A stretch of 14,302 nt of DNA from Chloroflexota bacterium (GCA_016199325.1 JACQGW010000444.1:1-14302); one strand, 5' to 3'. Shown: positions 1-7,126, counted from the first letter of the stretch. The notes: generated by a model not told the origin, from the sequence alone. A program made the numbers and translations.

Positions 1-52
1 AGCCAGATCGACCTGACGATACCCAGCCGACCGGGCGCGTAGCCGAGAGCGG

Positions 53-120
53 CCCTCACCCCCGGCCCCTCTCCCGCGCAGCGGGAGAGGGATGGCGAGC
101 GCAGCGAGCCTGGGTGAGGG
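53..120. repeat. Dispersed GC-rich nested palindrome
   Basis: Two nested inverted repeats are visible. The outer arms are CCCTCACCC (53-61) and GGGTGAGGG (112-120). The inner arms are CCTCTCCCGC (68-77) and GCGGGAGAGG (81-90), with a 3-nt loop. This architecture (CTCACCC / CTCTCCC / GGGAGAG / GGTGAGG) resembles intergenic palindromes that recur in many high-GC genomes; that resemblance is recalled and could not be searched. The element could fold in RNA as a long stem-loop between the upstream gene and the metallopeptidase. An ATG at 92 lies inside it, which argues against using that ATG as a start. Confidence 0.7.
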
Positions 121-148
121 TCCGCTCTCTACCGTGGACGGTGACAAG

Positions 149-553
149 ATGCTTCACATACCCCGATCGATCGCCGAGCAGATGATCGCCCAGGCCCGAG
201 CCGGGGCGCCAAAAGAGATCTGCGGGATGCTGAGTGGGCTCCCCGGGGGTCCGGTGGAACGATGCGACCCGCTCACGAACCGGCTGGACAGCGAACGCGA
301 ATACGAGGCCGACCCGGCCGAGATCCTTCGGGTTATTCGCCGGCTGGACGAACAGAGCTGGGTGCCGCTGGTCATCTACCACTCGCACCCGGCCTCCCCT
401 GCCTATCCTTCAAGGACCGACCGTGAGCGGGCCTACTGGGGCGACAGTAGCCTCTACGCGATCATCTCCCTGATGAATCCGGCGCTGCCGGACCTCCGCT
501 TCTACCGGATCGTGGACGGTGCAGTGGCCGAGGAACAGGTCGAAGTCGTGTAG
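149..553 (+). CDS. JAMM/MPN+ (M67 family) metallopeptidase
   Basis: A 134-residue single-domain protein of the Mov34/MPN/PAD-1 (JAMM) fold, predicted to be a cytosolic zinc isopeptidase or carboxypeptidase-like protease. The complete JAMM motif is present: Glu23 in KEICGML, His78 and His80 in HSHP, Ser88 and Asp91 in PSRTD, that is E...HxH-x7-S-x2-D. Known bacterial relatives act on ubiquitin-like sulfur carriers (ThiS/MoaD type) or in cysteine and thiamine sulfur pathways. No carrier or E1-like gene is visible here, so the substrate is unknown. I chose ATG 149 (weak GGTGA upstream) because the in-frame ATG at 92 lies inside a dispersed palindrome; GTG 134 is an alternative. The gene ends 12 bp from the end of the convergent LLM gene. 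Confidence 0.88.
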   Translation: MLHIPRSIAEQMIAQARAGAPKEICGMLSGLPGGPVERCDPLTNRLDSEREYEADPAEILRVIRRLDEQSWVPLVIYHSHPASPAYPSRTDRERAYWGDSSLYAIISLMNPALPDLRFYRIVDGAVAEEQVEVV

Positions 554-565
554 GGTAGCGGCACG

Positions 566-1495
566 CTACTGGAAAGCCGGCAGGACCTCGTCGACGAACA
601 GCTTCAGGTCGTCGGTGTCCGGGAAGCCGGCCAGGCGGAGCTGGAACAGGTCGATACCCATTTCCGCCAGCTCCGCCAGGCGGTCGCGCAGCGCGGCCGG
701 TTCGCCAGCGAAAGCGGGGTCCTCCTGGTCGAGCGCCGCGCCGGCCCAGCGCTCGGCCTCTGATCGACTCCTGGACAGGTAGACCGTCATCACGTAGGTC
801 TTGCGGATCTGCTCATACTCCCGCCCCACCTCCCGGCAGTGCTCCTTGAGGACGTCGATCTTGCGCTGGAGCACATCCTTCGTGCGGCTGTACGGCAGCC
901 ACCAATCGGCGTGCTGGGCGACGGCTCGCAGGAGATACTTCTCGCCGTCGCCACCGATCAAGATGGGCGGCACCGGGTCCGGTCGCGGCTCGCAATACGC
1001 GTCCCGGACGCGCTAGTACTTGCCCTGATAGGTTGCCGGCGATTGCGTCCAGAGCGCCCGCATAACCTCGATGCCCTCGACCATCTGGGCGATACGAATC
1101 GGCGTCGCAGGGTAGTCGTACCCGTAGGCATGGTACTCCTCCTCCAGCCAGCCGGCACCGTAGCCGAGGACGAACCGCCCGTGGCTGAAGACCTGAAGGG
1201 TGGCCGCCATCTTGGCCAGCAGCGGCGGATGCCGGAACGAGTTTCCCATGACGATGGTACTGAGCATCGGCCCCGGGTAGCGCGCCGCCATCCAGGTGAG
1301 CTGCGTCCAGCACTCCATCCGAAATCGGTTGCCTATCTGGAGGTGGTCCGCCACCCAGAACGACGAGAAGTGCTGGCTGGCGACATCCAGCACCTCCTGG
1401 AGGTCCTTGGCGAAGGTCCTCGGATTCACGCGCTCGATGCCGCGCTCGCTGCTTGGCGGGCTGTACCCGAACTCCACTCGTCGCCGTGTCGTCAC
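566..1495 (-). pseudogene. LLM-class flavin/F420-dependent oxidoreductase, in-frame TAG
   Basis: Luciferase-like monooxygenase family (TIM barrel; an F420- or flavin-dependent oxidoreductase if functional), about 309 residues, the normal family length. Reading the frame straight through, a single TAG at codon 161 (1013-1015) interrupts it between GKY and RVRDAYCEPRPDP. Family members usually have an aromatic residue here (GKYYRV-like), so TAC to TAG is the simplest explanation. Before the stop are the typical LGYGAGWLEEEY segment and the VEGIEVMRALW helix; after it are PPILIGGDGEK and the C-terminal helices. No frameshift is seen. The GTG at 1495 has GGAGGAG at 1501-1507, 5 nt upstream, which is better than the longer GTG at 1519. 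It is the last gene of the operon, 35 nt after the binding-protein gene. It is a recent pseudogene, a sequence error, or a read-through gene; the first two are more likely. Confidence 0.85.
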
Positions 1496-1530
1496 CCCTG
1501 CTCCTCCAGGCGCGGACACCTCGTCCGTCT

Positions 1531-3237
1531 CTATTTCTTCGTCACGAAGGTTTTATCCAGAAACATGAGCCGGATCGGCATCGAGAGGTAGCCCTCGACC
1601 CGCTGGTTCATGACGGTCGCGAATCGGTTGTAGTAGTTCGAGAGGATCGCCCCCTCGTCCAGGATGGTCTTCTGCATGTCCCACAAGATCTGCTTGCGCT
1701 TCTCCTGGTCTTTCTCGGCCGACTGCTGTGCCATCAACTCGTCGAACTTCTTGTCGCACCAGCCCCAGCGCTTGTTCCGGGGATTCTCACAGCCAAAGAA
1801 GACCAGGAAGAGATCCTCAGGCTCGGGTGAGCCGTAGGTGGCGTCGCCGATGAACAATTGGTGCTTGCCCTCGGTCATCTGGCCGTAGAACTTCGCCGAG
1901 TCGACTTTCTCGATGGTTGTTTTGAAGCCGACGGCGTTGAGGTCGGCCTGGATCAGCTCGGCCATGCGCGGCCAGAAGCCGGAGCTCTGCGTGTGGAGGA
2001 CGAATTCCGGCCCGCCGCCGGCCTCCTTCAGCAGATCCTTCGCCTTCTGAGGGTCGTACCTGTAGTAGTCCTTGAACTGGGGCGCGTACGCCCACATGGG
2101 TGGGGAGACAAGTCCTGCCCCGATGTCCGCCTCGCCATAGAAGATGACGTCGACCACCCTCTGCTTGTTCACGGCATGGGCGACCGCCCGGCGGACTCGA
2201 ACGTCTTTCATCGTCGCATGAGCCTGGTTGATGGCGATGTAGCCGGTCGACGCGGCCGGGACGACCTGGACCTTCAGGTTCGGATTCTTGCGAAACGACT
2301 CCAGGTCCTTGAAGTCGATGAAGGGCGTCAGGTCGACTTCACCCGAGAGGAGGCTGGCCGTCATCGCCTGCTCATCCGCAATGACGCGGACGACGACGCG
2401 GTCGAGCGGCGGGCGCCCACCCCAGTACTCGTCAAACGCCCGAAATGATGCCTGATTGCCCTTCTCGGCCTTCTCGAAGACGAACGGGCCGGTGCCGACC
2501 GGGTTACGGCCGACGTCCTTCACGCCGTACTTCTTGACCGCCGCGGGGCTCATAATGCCGCCAAAGAAGTAGGTGAGAAGAGCGACAGAGCCGGCAGCCG
2601 GCTTCTCCCGCACGATCTCGACGGTGTATTCGTCCTTCGCCTTGACCGACTTCACCAGTGGGAGAAACGTCGATTGGCCGACGGCGTCCGGATCATGATA
2701 GGGATGATTCTTGTCGAGGTAGCGCATATAGTTGAACTCGACGGCTTCGGCGTTGAAGGCTGTGCCGTCGTGGAACTTGACGCCTCTGCAAAGCTGGAAC
2801 GTGTAGGTCAGGCCGTCGCCGGAGACCGTGTGGCCGGTCGCCAGCGCCGGAATGAGGGTCTTGAAGTCCCGGAACGTGTACAGCGTATCATAGATGTTGT
2901 TCAGCACCCAGGCGTGGCCCCACCCCTGGAGCCTGACACCGGGCACTTAGTTGTCGCCGAGCCCCTCGGCACCGACGACGAGGGTGCCGCCCTGAACCGC
3001 CGACTTACTTGTCGCGACCGGCGCGGTCGTCGGCTGGACCGCGGGCTTGGCAGTTGGTTGGGCAGTAGGTGCGGGTGGCGCGGTTGGCTGGGGCGCGGGG
3101 GCCTGAGCCGTTGGCGAGCAGGCGGCCAGCGCGGCGAGGCCACCGCTCATGCCGAGCACGCCGGCAGCGACGAGCAAGTGCCGCCTGGGCATTCGCCCGC
3201 CCCTGGAGTTGAAAGCCGTTCGGATCGCTCCGTTCAT
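1531..3237 (-). pseudogene. SBP family 5 ABC-transporter substrate-binding lipoprotein, in-frame TAA
   Basis: Extracytoplasmic solute-binding protein of the peptide/nickel/opine (SBP_bac_5) family, about 568 residues if read through. The N-terminus has Arg-rich residues, PRRHLLVA (Tat-like) and the lipobox LAAC with Cys40, followed by a Pro/Ala/Thr linker to about residue 85. A TAA at codon 97 (2947-2949) falls just after GGTLVVGAEGLGDN, where the mature lobe begins. The frame then continues unbroken with VLNNIYDTLYTF, FHDGTAFNAEAVEFNYM and the rest of the fold to a TAG at 1531. ATG 3237 is chosen because AGGAGG (3244-3249) lies 6 nt upstream. A GTG directly follows the TAA, but no Shine-Dalgarno precedes it, and a restart would lack the export signal. 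It is an orphan: no permease or ATPase gene lies in the window. Without read-through the product would be a lipopeptide stub of 96 residues. Confidence 0.88.
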
Positions 3238-3310
3238 TGCTCGCCTCCTGTTGAGCGTGTACACATCCTCCTCACCGCATGGGCACGGCCAGGCCCAGTT
3301 CTCGTGTCGG

Positions 3311-4441
3311 CTAGCGGGCGACAGCCTCCTTTCCTTCTGCTCGTTTCGATTCAGGAGCGAGGCCGAAGAGCCGAGCGACGTTGCCGCCGAAGAAGAGCAG
3401 CTTGTCCTGCTCAGACATGAAGTCGGCGTGCAGGCGCACGTAGTCCATCGCCTGTCGGTAGGTCACGTTGCGTTCGGCCGCCGGCATGTCGGAGCCCCAG
3501 ATCAGCTTCTCCGGCCCCAGCTCGTCGTACAGGAGCTTCAAGACCTCTTGCGCCCACGGGAACGGGTACTCCGTGTCCGGGGCCATCAGTTGCAGCATGA
3601 CCTCCAGAAACAGGTTCGGGTTCTTCAAGCACGTCAGCACTTCGGCTGGGATGTCGAACCGCTCGGTCTTGGGCCGGACGGCGATGGTCTCGATCCCGTG
3701 GGTGTAGACGCTCGGGATGTCCGGATGGGCCCGGGCCCAACGGTCCAGGCGAACAACCTGCTCCATGTAGCCACCGAAACGGTCGCGATGGCTCGTGTAC
3801 AGGTACCAGAAGATCGGGATGCGAAGCCTCCGGACCGTCTCCCAAAGCGGCTCGACCTTGGCGTCGTCCAGGTGGTCGGTCCAGCCGGTCATCGCCAAGG
3901 GCTCAACTGCGAAGTAGAGCCCTTTCAGTCCCAGGACATTCACGGCGTGCTCGAGTCGCGCCAACTGGGTCTCCTGATCCGCTTCCCACTCCCGAATCTG
4001 CGCCAGGGGGAGGAATCGGCCCGGGTACTGCCGAGCACACTCGCTCAGGTACTCGTTCAGGCTGCCGTAGACGTGGTCGTGCTGGAGAACCGCCTGGTCT
4101 ACGCCCAGATAGTCCATGTAGGCGATCATCAGCTCGGGAGGAGCCGCCGTGTCGCGCAGCGAGCAGGGGTACCACTGGAGGTAGAACTCCTCACCGGCTA
4201 CGGTACACTCCAGTTGTCCGCACTGGCCGATACGAAACTGAACGTCGGGCATGTCGGCAATGCCGTCTCCCGTCGGCATCATCAGCGAGATGTCCGCTCG
4301 CCCACCGTCACGGCGTCGCCGCCAGCCCTGCACGTGGAACTGCACGTGATGCTGGATGAACTGCAGTTGGGTCCTGGCCGTCTGGTCGCCCGAGTCGGTT
4401 CCGAAACGAGGAAAGGCGTGAGCGTGGTTGTCGATGATCAT
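3311..4441 (-). CDS. Amidohydrolase-2 (ACMSD-like) metal-dependent hydrolase
   Basis: A 376-residue TIM-barrel protein of the amidohydrolase superfamily, related to aminocarboxymuconate-semialdehyde decarboxylase and gamma-resorcylate decarboxylase. Visible metal-site elements are the HxH of strand 1 (His6, His8 in DNHAH), His248 in YTHG and Asp318 in WGSDMP. The His expected in the middle strand (usually in a P-x-x-x-H context) is not obvious: IPIFWYLYTSH has Trp/Tyr there, with the nearest His at 218. Metal ligation may therefore differ, and the reaction (decarboxylation or hydrolysis of an aromatic or lactone substrate) cannot be assigned. ATG 4441 has GGAGGT (4451-4456) upstream. It is the second gene of the operon, 87 nt after the regulator and 73 nt before the binding-protein gene. 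Confidence 0.85.
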   Translation of the reverse strand: MIIDNHAHAFPRFGTDSGDQTARTQLQFIQHHVQFHVQGWRRRRDGGRADISLMMPTGDGIADMPDVQFRIGQCGQLECTVAGEEFYLQWYPCSLRDTAAPPELMIAYMDYLGVDQAVLQHDHVYGSLNEYLSECARQYPGRFLPLAQIREWEADQETQLARLEHAVNVLGLKGLYFAVEPLAMTGWTDHLDDAKVEPLWETVRRLRIPIFWYLYTSHRDRFGGYMEQVVRLDRWARAHPDIPSVYTHGIETIAVRPKTERFDIPAEVLTCLKNPNLFLEVMLQLMAPDTEYPFPWAQEVLKLLYDELGPEKLIWGSDMPAAERNVTYRQAMDYVRLHADFMSEQDKLLFFGGNVARLFGLAPESKRAEGKEAVAR

Positions 4442-4528
4442 CGAAGGCCGACCTCCACATGATTCGGTATGTCCGAGGTCCCCGACGTTCCGAGCTGCCC
4501 CTGTTCAATTCCGCCGGATGCACCGATC

Positions 4529-5131
4529 TCAGTAGGCCGCCGGGGTCATCACCGCAAACACCACGGCCGGCTCGTCGCCGTGGTTGATCAAGCGGTGCGG
4601 CACCCGGCTCTCGAAAGAGATGCAACTTCCTGAGCCGAGGACGTATTCCGTACCGTCGACGACGGCCGTGAGCTGGCCGCTCAGCACGAAGTTCAGCTCC
4701 TCGCCGTCGTGGGAGAACGGCTGGTCTGGACCGGCCTCCTTTGGCCCCAGGACGGCCAGGATGGCCTGAAGCCTCCGGCTGGACAACGGAGTAGCCAGCT
4801 CGTAGACCAGGTTGGACTTCGGCAGGAGAAGCTTGGGCCGTTCGTCGGCACGAATCACGGCGACCTTTGCCCTGTCCTGGCCCGACCGCCCAGCCGTCAC
4901 AGGGCCGGGTCCTTGATCGCTTACGGGGCCATTCTGGGTCGGCTCGAAGAAGAAGCCCACCGGAACGTCCAGGGCGGCGGAGATCCGCCGCAAGACGTCG
5001 ATGGACGGGCTGGCGCCGTCCCGTTCAATCTGGCTGATCAGGCTGCGCGAGACACCAACTTGCGCCGCCAGTTTCGCGCCGGTCAAATGGTTCATCTGGC
5101 GCAAGGCCCGTAGACGTTTCCCGATGGACAT
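4529..5131 (-). CDS. XRE-family regulator with C-terminal cupin sensor domain
   Basis: A 200-residue transcription factor. Residues 1-63 form an XRE/Cro helix-turn-helix (recognition region VSRSLISQIERDGASPS). Residues 64-105 are a linker. Residues 118-196 form a cupin_2 barrel with the motifs FSHDGEELNFVLSG and PHRLINHG. This HTH-cupin architecture is typical of local regulators of small-molecule catabolic or transport genes, where the cupin binds the effector. The start at 5131 has AGGGAG 4 nt upstream. It is the first gene of a co-directional set with the amidohydrolase, binding protein and oxidoreductase. Its promoter region carries a palindrome and a direct repeat that could be its own operator, so autoregulation is inferred. 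The gene itself is intact, unlike the last two genes of the operon. Confidence 0.9.
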   Translation of the reverse strand: MSIGKRLRALRQMNHLTGAKLAAQVGVSRSLISQIERDGASPSIDVLRRISAALDVPVGFFFEPTQNGPVSDQGPGPVTAGRSGQDRAKVAVIRADERPKLLLPKSNLVYELATPLSSRRLQAILAVLGPKEAGPDQPFSHDGEELNFVLSGQLTAVVDGTEYVLGSGSCISFESRVPHRLINHGDEPAVVFAVMTPAAY

Positions 5132-5184
5132 CCGGCTCCCTTCGTTCTTGCTCTCAGGCTAAACGAATTCAACACCAGTAACTG

Positions 5185-5212
5185 ATTGGACAGTAGTATT
5201 GCACAGTTCAAT
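5185..5212. promoter_or_regulatory. Candidate operator: palindrome plus direct repeat over the -10 box
   Basis: On the + strand, ATTGGACAGT (5185-5194) and ATTGCACAGT (5198-5207) form a direct repeat with one mismatch and a 13-bp period. The second copy is also the left half of an imperfect 15-bp palindrome, ATTGCACAGTTCAAT (5198-5212), which is symmetric except at three positions. These elements cover the -10 box and the start of the spacer, where a repressor would block transcription. The XRE-cupin protein encoded immediately downstream is the obvious candidate ligand; that link is inference. Confidence 0.5.
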
Positions 5213-5223
5213 GGTGATGTCAA
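5195..5223 (-). promoter_or_regulatory. Sigma70-type promoter of the XRE-cupin operon
   Basis: Reading the minus strand, TTGACA (5218-5223) is followed by a 17-nt spacer and AATACT (5195-5200). The -35 box is perfect and the -10 box matches at 4 of 6. The predicted transcript start near 5188 leaves a leader of about 57 nt before the ATG at 5131. The surrounding DNA is clearly more AT-rich than the neighbouring genes, which supports a real promoter. Confidence 0.75.
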
Positions 5224-5448
5224 CAGCCAGATCTGTTCGTTCGCGCGACGGCAGACCGGAGAGAGTGGAGATGTGCAGGTGGTGTCAGGGACGGCCGGCT
5301 CGCGCGGCACACCGGGTCAACCCGATTGACCGTGCGTTGGACCGCGATCGCGGGCGGCGCTATTGACCAGTGCGCTGCGAACTTGCCGTGGCGCGGGGTC
5401 CCCGCGCTACGAAACCTGCATGGCGTTCAGGTTTCTGCGCAGCGGCCA
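5224..5448. other. Remainder of intergenic region between the XRE operon and NlpC/P60 gene
   Basis: I see no convincing coding sequence here. Two symmetrical sites stand out: GGTCAA-N5-TTGACC at 5315-5331, and the strong GC palindrome at 5388-5410 listed separately. No T-tract follows the hairpin in the minus direction, so an intrinsic terminator for the NlpC/P60 transcript is not supported. Confidence 0.5.
5388..5410. repeat. Strong GC palindrome downstream of the NlpC/P60 gene
   Basis: GCGCGGGG (5391-5398), one T, then CCCCGCGC (5400-5407) form a perfect 8+1+8 palindrome. Outside it, GTG at 5388-5390 pairs with TAC at 5408-5410 if one G-T wobble is allowed. It may be a dispersed repeat, or an RNA hairpin protecting the 3' end of the cell-wall hydrolase mRNA. 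No adjacent T-run is present. Confidence 0.55.
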
Positions 5449-6900
5449 TTAGCTCCCCGGGCGCGTCGCTCCTACGAAGCGGACGGTCCAGTAGGGGCTG
5501 TTGATGTCGGTGATGATGACGCCCGTGGCCTCGCTGGCGGCGTGGATGAACCGGCCGCCGCCGAGGTAGATGCCGTTATGGGAAAGACCGGCGGTGTAGG
5601 TGTTCTGGAAGAAGACGATGTCGCCGGGCTGGAGATCGCTGCGGGCGACGCGCGCGCCGTAGCGGAGCTGGCCGCCGAGGTCGCGGGGCACGGGAATGCC
5701 AGCCTGCCGGTAGACGTACATCACGTAGCCGCTGCAATCGAACCCCCGCTGGGGCGATGCCCCACCCCAGACGTAGCGGGCGCCAAGGTACTGCCGGGCG
5801 ATGGCGACGACCTGGTTCCCGTTTGCCGAAGCGGCGGGCGCGGGTGCCGGAGCGGGAGCAGGGGCCGGCGCAGGAGCCGGGGCCGGCGGCGCTGGTGCAG
5901 CCGGAGCCGGCGGGGCCGGCGAGACGGTCGCGGCGGGTGCCGGCGCCCGCACCGGTGGCGGGGTCGGCGCAGGCGCGGCAGCCGGCGCCCGCACGACGGG
6001 AGGCGCCGGCGGGCGGCCGCCCGGGACCACCAGGACCTGGCCGATCCGAAGGAGGTTGGCGTCGGACAGGCCGTTCACCTGAACGATCTCTGCCATGCTC
6101 GCACCGTACCGTGCGGCGATGCCGACGACGCTCTCCCCCTCATCGATCTGATGCAGGACGCCGTCGACGGGTGGCACGACCAGCTCCTGATCGATAGTGA
6201 GGGCGTCGGGGTTGGTCAGCCTGTTGGCCCAGCGGAGCGTCTCCGTAGCGATGCCGAACCGAGCCGCGATCTTGCCCAGCGAATCGCCCGCAGTGATCCG
6301 GTAGCTCGTCGGTCGCAGCACTCGGACCGGCTGAGCCAGCGCGCGCAGCAGCGCGTCCGGCGGCATCGGGATGATCAACTGCTGGCCAATGCGGATCAGA
6401 TCGGAATCCGCCAGACCGTTCACCGCCGCGATCGCTTCCGGGATGACCTGGTAGCGCTCCGCCAGCTCGATAATGGTCTCCCCCTCCCGAACGACGTGCA
6501 GCCGCCCGGAGACCGGGAGAATCGTCAGCTCGCGCCCGACGGAGAGCTGATCGAGATTGCCCAGGTCGTTGGCGAGGGCGATGGTCAGCGAATCGACGCC
6601 GTGCCGCTCGGCGATCTCGCTGAGCGTATCGCCGGGCGCCACTCGGTACGCCCTCGGCGCGGCGGGTGGCGTGGCCGTCGGCACCACCCCCACCTTCGTT
6701 CTCCGAGCGCCGGTCGGCGAATCGTCGGCCGGTGCCCACCCGATCCCGCAGAGGACGAGGATGGCGAGAGCCGCCAGTTGCCACCGCCAGGATCGCCGCG
6801 CCCGGATACCAGGCGTACGTTGGGACACGCCGGGTGCCGATCGAGGGGAGACGGAGGATTCGATCACTGGACCATCCCTCAGCAGTGCAGCCGGTTCCAC
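5449..6900 (-). CDS. Four-LysM NlpC/P60 peptidoglycan endopeptidase
   Basis: A 483-residue cell-wall hydrolase. A membrane anchor or uncleaved signal (about residues 41-57, QLAALAILVLCGIGWA) follows an Arg-rich cytoplasmic stretch. Four LysM peptidoglycan-binding domains lie at about 84-128, 134-178, 199-243 and 249-293. A Pro/Ala-rich linker spans 294-358. The C-terminal NlpC/P60 domain has catalytic Cys389 (FDCSGYV), His441 (SHNGIYLGGG) and the polar third position His453 (FIHA). It is predicted to cleave stem peptides of peptidoglycan outside the membrane. The LysM domains look like a duplicated pair: LysM1-2 and LysM3-4 share the joint PVSGRLH/PVDGVLH. GTG 6900 is chosen because AGGAAGG (6907-6913) lies 6 nt upstream and a promoter precedes it; GTG 6867 is an alternative. 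The linker DNA is a hexamer-like GC repeat prone to length change. Confidence 0.93.
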   Translation of the reverse strand: MEPAALLRDGPVIESSVSPRSAPGVSQRTPGIRARRSWRWQLAALAILVLCGIGWAPADDSPTGARRTKVGVVPTATPPAAPRAYRVAPGDTLSEIAERHGVDSLTIALANDLGNLDQLSVGRELTILPVSGRLHVVREGETIIELAERYQVIPEAIAAVNGLADSDLIRIGQQLIIPMPPDALLRALAQPVRVLRPTSYRITAGDSLGKIAARFGIATETLRWANRLTNPDALTIDQELVVPPVDGVLHQIDEGESVVGIAARYGASMAEIVQVNGLSDANLLRIGQVLVVPGGRPPAPPVVRAPAAAPAPTPPPVRAPAPAATVSPAPPAPAAPAPPAPAPAPAPAPAPAPAPAASANGNQVVAIARQYLGARYVWGGASPQRGFDCSGYVMYVYRQAGIPVPRDLGGQLRYGARVARSDLQPGDIVFFQNTYTAGLSHNGIYLGGGRFIHAASEATGVIITDINSPYWTVRFVGATRPGS

Positions 6901-6923
6901 CGGCCGCCTTCCTGGACGGCCGC

Positions 6924-6952
6924 ATTCTACCGCACCAGCCGAGTGGACGCAA
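6924..6952 (-). promoter_or_regulatory. Promoter of the NlpC/P60 gene
   Basis: On the minus strand, TTGCGT (6947-6952) is followed by a 17-nt spacer and TAGAAT (6924-6929, 5 of 6 to consensus). The predicted start near 6917 gives a leader of about 17 nt, just enough to hold the AGGAAGG ribosome-binding site, which supports the GTG start at 6900. Confidence 0.6.
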
Positions 6953-6964
6953 GGGGGAGCTTGC

Positions 6965-7010
6965 AGGTTTGTGGTTCAAGGTTCAAGGTGGGCGGAACAA
7001 ACCTTGAACC
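6965..7010. repeat. Inverted repeat with two alternative stems
   Basis: GGTTCAAGGTT (6973-6983) is the exact reverse complement of AACCTTGAACC (7000-7010), giving an 11-bp stem with a 16-nt loop. A competing 8-bp stem pairs AGGTTTGT (6965-6972) with ACAAACCT (6997-7004). The left arm also contains a tandem GGTTCAA. It lies between the end of the enolase-superfamily gene and the NlpC/P60 promoter. No T-tract adjoins it on the minus strand, so it is probably a dispersed repeat rather than a terminator. Confidence 0.6.
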
Positions 7011-7065
7011 CTGAACTCGATCCGAGAGCGGGTTGCACAGGGACTACCCAAACGACCAACCGACG

Positions 7066-7107
7066 TTCTTGACGTCTTCCTTGGCGATCTTGGCGTCTTG
7101 GCGGTTC
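7066..7107. repeat. CGCCAAGA-type degenerate tandem repeat
   Basis: Read on the minus strand, the core CGCCAAG occurs three times at spacings of 8-9 nt, followed by the related CGTCAAG. It starts about 20 bp past the stop of the enolase-superfamily gene. It resembles a short noncoding motif I recall from 3' flanks in other GC-rich genomes; copies elsewhere in this genome could not be checked. Confidence 0.5.
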
Positions 7108-7126
7108 GTCGTCGCTCGGCACCGCC

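Noticed and set aside
1..42. Possible 3' end of an upstream + strand gene (SQIDLTIPSRPGA then TAG)
   Set aside because: Only 13 codons are visible and nothing distinguishes it from a chance frame; a repeat follows at 53.
1013..1519. Treating the two halves of the LLM gene (and of the binding protein) as separate intact genes
   Set aside because: The halves are in the same frame, directly abutting, and each pair reconstitutes one family-length protein; the downstream halves have no ribosome-binding site.
1013..2949. Pyrrolysine or general stop-codon reassignment explaining both interrupted genes
   Set aside because: The two stops differ (TAG and TAA), and TAG, TAA and TGA all serve as normal terminators of other genes in the window. 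Neither family is known for pyrrolysine. Kept only as a remote option.
3149..4462. Long + strand open frame (437 codons) opposite the amidohydrolase
   Set aside because: Antisense to a recognisable amidohydrolase; His/Val/Gln-rich sequence without motifs.
6965..7010. Intrinsic terminator of the enolase-superfamily gene
   Set aside because: The stem is plausible but no T-tract follows it in the direction of transcription.
5326..7014. Long + strand open frame (562 codons) opposite the NlpC/P60 gene
   Set aside because: It is antisense to a protein with clear LysM and NlpC/P60 motifs, its product is Arg/Gly/His-rich low-complexity sequence typical of GC-rich antisense frames, and it has no recognised domain.
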